The notes below the pieces were generated by a model. The model was given only the letters and a program-made list of their open reading frames with translations, was not told the origin of the DNA and did not search any database. From Sweltsa coloradensis (Eukaryota > Arthropoda > Insecta > Plecoptera > Chloroperlidae), in the NCBI GenBank assembly GCA_024449915.1, contig JAMZAV010000360.1:124001-188000 (forward strand): a stretch of 64,000 nt of DNA. The letters are read 5' to 3'. Below are positions 57,788 to 64,000 of this stretch, piece after piece. Every line of letters starts with the position of its first letter. The first letter of the stretch is position 1. The position numbers were made by a program, and so were the translations under genes.

Positions 57788-58010
57788 ACACGTGGTGGTT
57801 GAGATGGTGAGTTGACACGTGGTCAGATATACAAGACACGTGGTGGATGAGATGAGCCGACACGTGGTCAGATATACAAGACACGTGGTGGATGAGATGA
57901 GCCGACACGTGGTCAGATATACAAGACACGTGGTGGATGAGATGAGCCGACACGTGGTCAGATATACAAGACACGTGGTGGATGAGATGAGCCGACACGT
58001 GGTTTGAGAT
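57788..58010. repeat. 45-bp minisatellite, five units, two CACGTG per unit
   Basis: Units begin ACACGTGGTGGATGAGATGA at 57836, 57881, 57926 and 57971, with a diverged first unit at about 57788. Each unit also contains GACACGTGGTCAGATATACA, so CACGTG occurs twice per unit. Units two to five look almost identical. Since 45 is divisible by three, both strands show repetitive open frames, which I regard as artefacts. Confidence 0.97.
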
Positions 58011-58093
58011 ATTTACACGTGTGCTTTTATATAGAAAACCCGTGCTAGATGAGTTAAGCACGCACGTGACGTTTATGAGATATCGTCACGTGG
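58011..58093. promoter_or_regulatory. Further CACGTG words flanking the minisatellite
   Basis: CACGTG recurs in ACACGTGTGC (58014), GCACGTGACG (58063) and GTCACGTGGC (58086), outside the tandem units. CACGTG is the E-box bound by Myc/Max, USF and CLOCK-type bHLH proteins. Function here is unproven. Confidence 0.3.
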
Positions 58094-58387
58094 CTACTGG
58101 CTGGTTATATAAATATATATTTGTAAATCAAATAAATTTGCTCCAGTTCTCCCATTACACTCGTCTCGTCTCGAATAGCGATACTGCAATAATGAAGACG
58201 GCAACGACTACCTTCATCATCCCTTCACACTGCTCTATTCTCTTTCATATTAAAATATCTTACATTTTGACTTTGCCTAATATTTTCATGCACCAATCGA
58301 TAAGAGAGTATAGGACATGCGTTTTAGGCAAATTGCTGTTCGGTCGGCCAACTGACACCACAGGTGTCTGAAATTTTGAACATATGT
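58094..58387. other. Intergenic, no gene seen
   Basis: Nothing supported. Confidence 0.35.
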
Positions 58388-58655
58388 CACAAATGTGGAA
58401 TTATAGGGCTCTACAGTCTACATTAACACATTTGTAAACTTTGTTTTAAAATAATTTTTTAAAAAATTAAATAAGTTTTCACGAATTTTGATTTTGATAA
58501 AAAAAACTCTAAAATTGACCAAATTCGTGATTTTTTCTGACTGATGAAGTCAAAATTTGGAAAATCACAGGGCTGTCTATGTATGCTTTATTGACAACTT
58601 TGCAAAGTTTCATATACGTCGGATGCATCTTGGCCGAGCGAATAGCTATTTGCTA
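58388..58655 (+). mobile_element. Family D repeat, copy 2
   Basis: GTGGAATTATAGGGCTCTAC, a T/A-rich middle, AGGGCTGTCTATGTATGCTT, TATTGACAACTTTGCAAAGT and TCATATACGTCGGATGC. It ends TTGGCCGAGCGAATAGCTAT. Inverse of 26671-26950. Confidence 0.75.
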
Positions 58656-59102
58656 ACAGCCTAATGTGTCCCATTCCCTCTTAAAACTTTAATCATGAAA
58701 AAGATCAAGAGTGGGGGAGAAGCCAGCAAAGAGGTGCGAGGAGTACTGACGACAAGCACGCCGAGATGAAGAAACACTCGGATTGTAGATGACGGCGATG
58801 GGGGAGGGGAACTTGGTGGAGATTCTAACACATGGTCCATGTCCGCGATCAATGAAGACGAGGAGCCTGTGGGTGTATGATCACCGACCCTCCACTTGAT
58901 GTGAACCAAGACCTCAATCATGGCCGAGATCCCTGAGAGCGGAGTAAGTGGCCATCTGTCGCTGTAACCACCATCAGAAGAGGGGATGAGGGTCCAAGGT
59001 GGGATGGTTCTAGCGCATACCCGAGGACCGAGATTCAAAGATTTAAGATCCCTTTCCCATGGACATTGGGAGGATGTGAATGATACAGACTGTTAAAAAG
59101 GT
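58656..59102. other. Intergenic, no gene seen
   Basis: A minus-strand open frame (59038-58661) has no recognisable domain. Confidence 0.35.
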
Positions 59103-59150
59103 CAGGCTTCGCCTCGGTTTTTACAGTCGCGTTGATGGATGAGCAGTTTT
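59103..59150 (+). mobile_element. Family C left-end fragment
   Basis: CAGGCTTCGCCTCGGTTTTT then AGTCGCGTTGATGGATGAGC matches the first 45 bases of family C. The rest is not recognisable. Confidence 0.6.
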
Positions 59151-60276
59151 TTTTTAACGCTCTTTTTTAGGATTTAACTTTGGTCTTTTTTTAATCTCGA
59201 CAAATCAAATCGCAATTCTTGATTGATCTCGCATTATGTATTAATGACCACGTTGTTTCCAACTTGGTATTTTACAGGTTTTTAATTTTTACCGATATTA
59301 ATCTATCTAATTTTATAAAAATGTAGAGCTATGTCAGGGTGCCGGGTTTTCTAAATTCCGAGGGGTACTGAAATATTTCATTGACATTTCGAAGGAAATT
59401 GTCCTTTTTAATTGTCATGAATTGGATACATTTTATTCAGTAGTAGATCTGGTCCTGATTCATGGTGGGGGGGAGTTTTTTTCTCAAGATTTTCATATAA
59501 TTATAAATCGAAAACTACCTATCCACGTATCTATGGGGAGGGAGAGGTAGTGCGATTTTGCAAAATCATGGTATGTTTGAAAGTGTTTCAGCCGTAAGTG
59601 TCTCTTATCGCCGAAGGCTAGAAAATTTCCGAATCCACTACTTTCGAAAGCCTACAACTGCGTTTAAAAATCGAAAATTGCACAATAGGTGATGGTAATT
59701 GGTCGCGCAAACAAAATCTAACGGGGGGGGGGGGGACAATCGCCCCACCTCTCTCCTGTATCCGTTACTGATTTTATTTAATCATTGTAGCCTTTTTGTT
59801 GGTTTAGTCTTACGAAAAGAATGAAATCGCATATATAAAGGTATTTTTTTAATTCCCTTTTCTGTCCAGGCATTCACAGGAAAGTCTTCCATTGTATGTT
59901 AGGGGTGTAGATTTGTTATTCGCAAAACAAGAAAATGCCACAGGACAGCTACAAAATTTGTTATATATAGGCCGAATTTTTATTTAGATTCAGAATATTT
60001 GGAGGGGTGCTTCAGCTCCTGAGCACCCACGGAGTTGGCGCCCCTGTTGAAGTCTGTCCATTGTCAATGTAAAACCCTTTTATGTCCCAACAGGTCGAAT
60101 TAGGACTGGCCATAGACCACAATTACAAAAAAGAAAATATATCCATGGTGGACGACGTATTGAGGAAAATTATTTAACAAAATTCCACTGTTTTCCAACC
60201 ATCTCATCTCAATTTTCCTGACATTTCAAATAAATTACCCACAGACTCAGTTAGCCTAATCACGCATGCACACACC
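59151..60276. other. Intergenic, no gene seen
   Basis: A G run near 59723-59735. Nothing else supported. Confidence 0.35.
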
Positions 60277-60277
60277 A

Positions 60278-60370
60278 CACTGACGTCATTGGCTGGCCCA
60301 GTATCTCGGTAAAGTCGGTTTGTTTCCGCCATCTTGTCAAGGATGCGAGACGGTGTGCGCCTGCGCCCGA
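60278..60370 (+). promoter_or_regulatory. Candidate TATA-less promoter: CRE, CCAAT, YY1, NRF1-like
   Basis: In order: TGACGTCA (60281-60288, full CRE), overlapping ATTGGCTG (60288-60295, inverted CCAAT), CCGCCATCTTG (60326-60336, inverse of YY1 AAGATGGCGG) and TGCGCCTGCGCCC (60356-60368, NRF1-like). This spacing is typical of housekeeping promoters in animals, with transcription most easily read to the right. Downstream, ATG at 60405 opens a short frame to a donor-like GTAAAC at 60448; ATGCAAAT (octamer) lies at 60431. On the other strand, AAGATGGCGG contains an ATG opening a frame of about 40 codons. No downstream exon was recognised, so the gene, if any, is unknown. Confidence 0.4.
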
Positions 60371-60819
60371 GAGAGACACTCTTGGAAGGTCACTCTCTAG
60401 TCTAATGCAACGAGGAACTGTGTTGACCATATGCAAATGTCAGACTGGTAAACACATTACACACACGCAGTATAGGCCTATGTTCTCGTAACTTCATTTC
60501 CAATGCAAATCATTTCAATCGCAAAGAAAGACATGCATATGAGCGCGGTGCGTGCATTCTGTGTGGGAATACGTTTGAAGTCTGATCTGAACGCAATGTA
60601 TACGCACATCCACATGCGTGAGGCCAACATCAACATAAATAAAACAACAACTCATTGGTATGTGGGATTATTTCTCCATCTAGTGTACAAGCTCCAGACT
60701 CCAGAGCTAACATTGCAGCTTCGAGCTCGGCTAGGTTATAGCCTTTTTAAAACTTTATGTATATATATATATATGTATCTTAACCATAGACATCCCATAT
60801 AATTGGCTAGACTAGCAGT
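60371..60819. other. No gene recognised downstream of promoter-like cluster
   Basis: An open frame at 60503-60802 has no recognisable domain. An AT repeat lies at about 60760-60775. Confidence 0.3.
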
Positions 60820-60826
60820 CAGCGGT

Positions 60827-61118
60827 CCACTTCCGGGACAATGGGAAGCCATCTTGAATGGGTGAGTTTGCATGTTAATTAGATGGGAGCGATTAATCGA
60901 AAAAATATTTTTAAAGATGGCCGCCAGTTTGGCAGGGGAGCATATCAGACTTTAACACCAAATGATTACTATATTCCCTTATGCAATAACTTTGCATTGT
61001 TTATGTTTGTTCAATACCATGCTGCACAAGCTAAAACCATATCAAACAATCCAGGAAAGTACTTTATTGCATTAAAAAAGCATAAATTAAAACGCCAAAC
61101 CGCCATCTTGAATGGGTG
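60827..61118. repeat. Direct 17-bp repeat with YY1-type words
   Basis: GCCATCTTGAATGGGTG occurs at 60848 and 61102, 254 bp apart. Between them lies AAAGATGGCCGCCAG (about 60912), and ACTTCCGGG (ETS word) precedes the first. Either a repeat element with short direct ends or a YY1-rich regulatory region. Confidence 0.45.
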
Positions 61119-63249
61119 GTATTGACGCTTCAATTTGGTACACTCGCGCCTGTGCGGAGGTATTGGAGACTGCGTATCTAGCCTACTATAGGTGTTAAGA
61201 TATCTATGATCTTAACATCTTTATTTTTTTATCTTAATCTTTATGTATATTTATACATATTTTATGTATCTAAGAACATATAATGTGATGTGATGAAGAT
61301 GGATTATACAACAAAACCCTAACTACTTTAACTAGGCAATACGAGTGTTCCCCAAAATGTGTGCCTCCAAAAGTCACCCTAACGCTCGGTATCCCAATGC
61401 GATGAAGGCTACTACGGTAGCCTATAGTAAAAATACAAAAAGGGATTTATTTATTCAAATCCCATGTTGAGTATTTAGAATAGTTTCGTCCATTTATCAG
61501 CGTTCACAATCTAGAATACGGTATAGCATTATTGCAATAGGAACTATAAAAAAAAAAACGGATGGAAATGGAAACGCGTGCGATGTGACTGAGCGTTTAA
61601 ATGATTCAACCAATTATAACTAATAAGTCATAAATTGGCGAAACAAATTGGTTCGTTATTGGCAGAATGACCAAACATAATGCACGCGTATATGCTTGAC
61701 TACGCTACGCTAGCGCACCCAATGCGTGCGTACAGGACAGTCACGACTCACAAGTTTGGGTATGTGCGACCCCAGGTGAGCCCGTGAACGTGTGAGTGTG
61801 AGGATCCGCTAGCGAAGCAAATCATTTCAAGGTACGCTACACAAATCAAGCACACAGTTATTCCTATAGGGGGTTGGAAATTGTTGATAGAATAACCAAT
61901 AAAATGAGTCAACTCATGATTCAAACAAAAATACGTGACAAGAACAACTTTGGAACTCGTCGTCTATGCTAAAGTTTGCAACTGGTTGTTTTTGGCCAAA
62001 CTGACAAAATACGAAAACACAACAAGACAATAATACATTGTAATTAACAAACCCAATTAAATGTATATAGTTATTAAAAAAGCAACATCCAGCTCAATAA
62101 CTATTATTATTTCGAAATCGTTGAGGAAGAGTTTTTGTGAGCTTTTGTCAATGTAATGATTTCCAATTAAAATCGAAGCTAATTGGCTCAGCAGAAGAGC
62201 AACAATTAAGATAATTGGTCTTCGAAATATCATTTTCTGTTTCAGGTTGGTCCATGGTGAGTTGACTGAATGTTCCTAAGGCCCTAGTAAGAAGAACGGG
62301 GGGCGGGGAGGGGGGGGGGATGAAGAAACACCTGACCAGATGGGGTTAGAGTCATTTTCCGAATTAAGCCATCAAACGGTTTGTAATATCAAGAAGAGGA
62401 TTGTCTCATTATGGTGAAACTTGCCATTCGGGCGTTAGTTCCTAATGTGGTTATAATAGGCCATCTAATTGGCTCCTTAAATCCACGCACTCATAGTGCA
62501 CATTTCCTCTGTGTTACATTCCGGCAAGTCACACACACTCGACTCCTGTCACGTTGGTGTCCTCCTAATGGCACCACTTAGGCACATCCCCAGACATCCT
62601 GCACGTCCGGCACGGTACCTTCCCTTCCCAGGGGATGTATGTGTCATTGAGGTAGCAGATGAAGTTCTACCTTCGGCAGTCGCTGGTTTCCAATTCCAGA
62701 CCTATATCCCATCTGTCAAATACAAACCCATATGGGCCCAACCCAATATCATTTTGTATTTGACGGCGATGAGAATATGATATGTCGAGCCTCTTTCCCC
62801 CCAAATTTATAACTGTAAATTGTCGCCCCCGCAGTCCCGAAAGCGGGGAGGGGGGGGGGGGGTATGAGGGACCCTGAACGGGCCCCTGGTACAGTGTTTT
62901 GGCTTTAGTCAGACTTTGTCACCACGCAATGAACTAAACAAATATGGATATCATATCGTAAAGGATATCTACAAAGTTCGAATTGCACTCAAAATTTCAT
63001 AACCGCAGAGAAATAATTACACTACGTTATAAAATTCAACAATATTGAGGTTAAATTCCACATTAATAAAAATATATTATTTGAACCAATAGAGCCCTAA
63101 CTTACGGATTTACCAGGCCATAATTACAGTTGTTCATGGGTCAAGGGTCACGAAATAATCTAACCCAAAGCGTTGCAAAACACATTTTGGGAAAAACGGA
63201 GGAAAATGAAACAGAACGAGTGGTCGCACGATACATTTTTGTAAATATT
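61119..63249. other. Intergenic, no gene supported
   Basis: GTGTTAAGATATCTATGATC with TTAACATC (61192) is a small palindrome. G runs lie near 62310 and 62850. An open frame at 62496-62780 has no recognisable domain. Confidence 0.35.
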
Positions 63250-63626
63250 ACACACACATAACAAAAACTTGTAGAAATACAGCCAAACCTTACACACTCA
63301 AAAGGAATGAGATCTAAAAAAAGGGCCAAGCTCATCTACCCTTCCACATAAACGTACAGTGTCCCATAACAGCATCCTCGAAAAGCTTTTCAAAATAGAA
63401 TTTGCGATTATTAATTTAACGTAATAGTTATCAAAGTTCTTTTTTTTTAATTAATTTTAAAAATAAACATGCAAATTTTATTTTGCCAAGCTTTTCGAGG
63501 ATGCTGTTATGGGACACTGTACGGTTGTATGGGGAAGGGGAGATGAGCTTGGCCCTTTTTTTAGATCTCATTCCTTTTGAGTGTGTAAGGTTTGCTGTAT
63601 TTCTACAAGTTTTTGTTATGTGTGTG
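63250..63626. repeat. Large inverted repeat, ~155-bp arms, ~60-bp loop
   Basis: The left arm runs from CACACACATAACAAAAACTT through AAACCTTACACACTCAAAAG, GAATGAGATCTAAAAAAAGG, GCCAAGCTCATCT, CAGTGTCCCATAACAGCATC and CTCGAAAAGCTT to AAAATAGAATTTGC. The right arm (63472-63626) is its inverse with few changes. The mirror-image open frames in each arm are products of the symmetry. Likely a fold-back DNA element. No clear target duplication. Confidence 0.9.
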
Positions 63627-64000
63627 ATCTCATTACTTTTTCAAGTTCCATTACAAATTATTTGCTAAAATATAATATTTTTTATCAAAGTTGATTTAAA
63701 TTCTATGGTATTAGCAGTAACAATATAGGATGTAAAATATCTAGACCCGGATTCATGTACATCCTGGGTATAGGTGGTATAACCATGGTATAACGACGGT
63801 ATAAGGACTGGACCCCAATTCTTGAGTTCGTGGGAGATGAGTTGAAAACGCAATTTGAAAACGAAGTCGTTTTCGTTTTCGAAGGAATTGGTATTCTTGA
63901 ACGGTATCGTGGAAAACGTCATGGGTTGTGAGTTGAAAGCATTGATATTAAACCCTATGGTTGAAAGAGTATCACGAAATCCAAACACTTTAAAAAGATT
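63627..64000. other. Intergenic, no gene seen
   Basis: An open minus-strand frame (63988-63665) shows no domain. GGTATA repeats occur around 63770-63802. Confidence 0.35.

Noticed and set aside
57788..58010. CRISPR-like regular direct repeats
   Set aside because: Units are contiguous with no unique spacers, and the context is eukaryotic.
63141..63668. Same peptide start encoded on opposite strands in two open frames
   Set aside because: Caused by the inverted repeat arms.

Overview
The window looks like repeat-dense, gene-poor nuclear DNA of an animal, probably a marine invertebrate. Reasons: no long or ordered coding regions, AT-rich sequence, decayed LINE retrotransposons, several tRNA-derived SINE families, many short elements with terminal inverted repeats, micro- and minisatellites, and about twenty G or C homopolymers of 10-36 bases. 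The frequent word TAGGCCTA recalls echinoderm and other marine genomes, but that is a weak impression. I find no complete host gene, no rRNA, no CRISPR array and no convincing functional tRNA gene. All family relationships below come from comparing copies inside the window by eye; names such as family A or SINE1 are mine.

Layout. 1-9.8 kb: inverted-repeat DNA elements (38-599, 1674-2068, 5157-5428, 5587-6056), an RTE-like LINE tail (4554-4790), the first copy of family C (6558-7118) and a frameshifted Jockey/CR1-like LINE (8605-9783). 10.4-11.4 kb: a TATTG microsatellite split by composite element E. 12.9-16.7 kb: a three-level nest (TIR element, then a second inverted-repeat element with a ~10-bp target duplication, then a SINE), a second copy of C and an inverted copy of family A. 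18.9-21.5 kb: SINE2, then a CTAT/CTGT microsatellite bordered by a 699-bp fold-back element. 26.7-29.3 kb: family D, then family C interrupted by a full SINE1, then two hairpins. 31.6-33.6 kb: SINE2 and the second copy of composite E in the opposite orientation. 34.5-51.7 kb: six copies of family F, minisatellites, a 204-bp tandem duplication and a run of 36 G. 53.8-54.3 kb: a 578-bp palindrome built from smaller palindromes. 57.8-58.1 kb: a 45-bp minisatellite that concentrates CACGTG E-boxes. 60.28-60.37 kb: the one promoter-like cluster (CRE, inverted CCAAT, YY1, NRF1-like). 63.25-63.63 kb: a further large inverted repeat.

How it works together: this is mainly a record of successive insertions. 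Non-autonomous elements depend on transposase or reverse transcriptase supplied elsewhere; the only protein-coding traces are the two dead LINEs, which might once have served the SINEs. The clearest unexplained objects are composite element E (long palindrome joined to a tRNA-like segment), family C with internal ~160-bp tandem modules, the nested palindrome at 53757, and the clustered family F.
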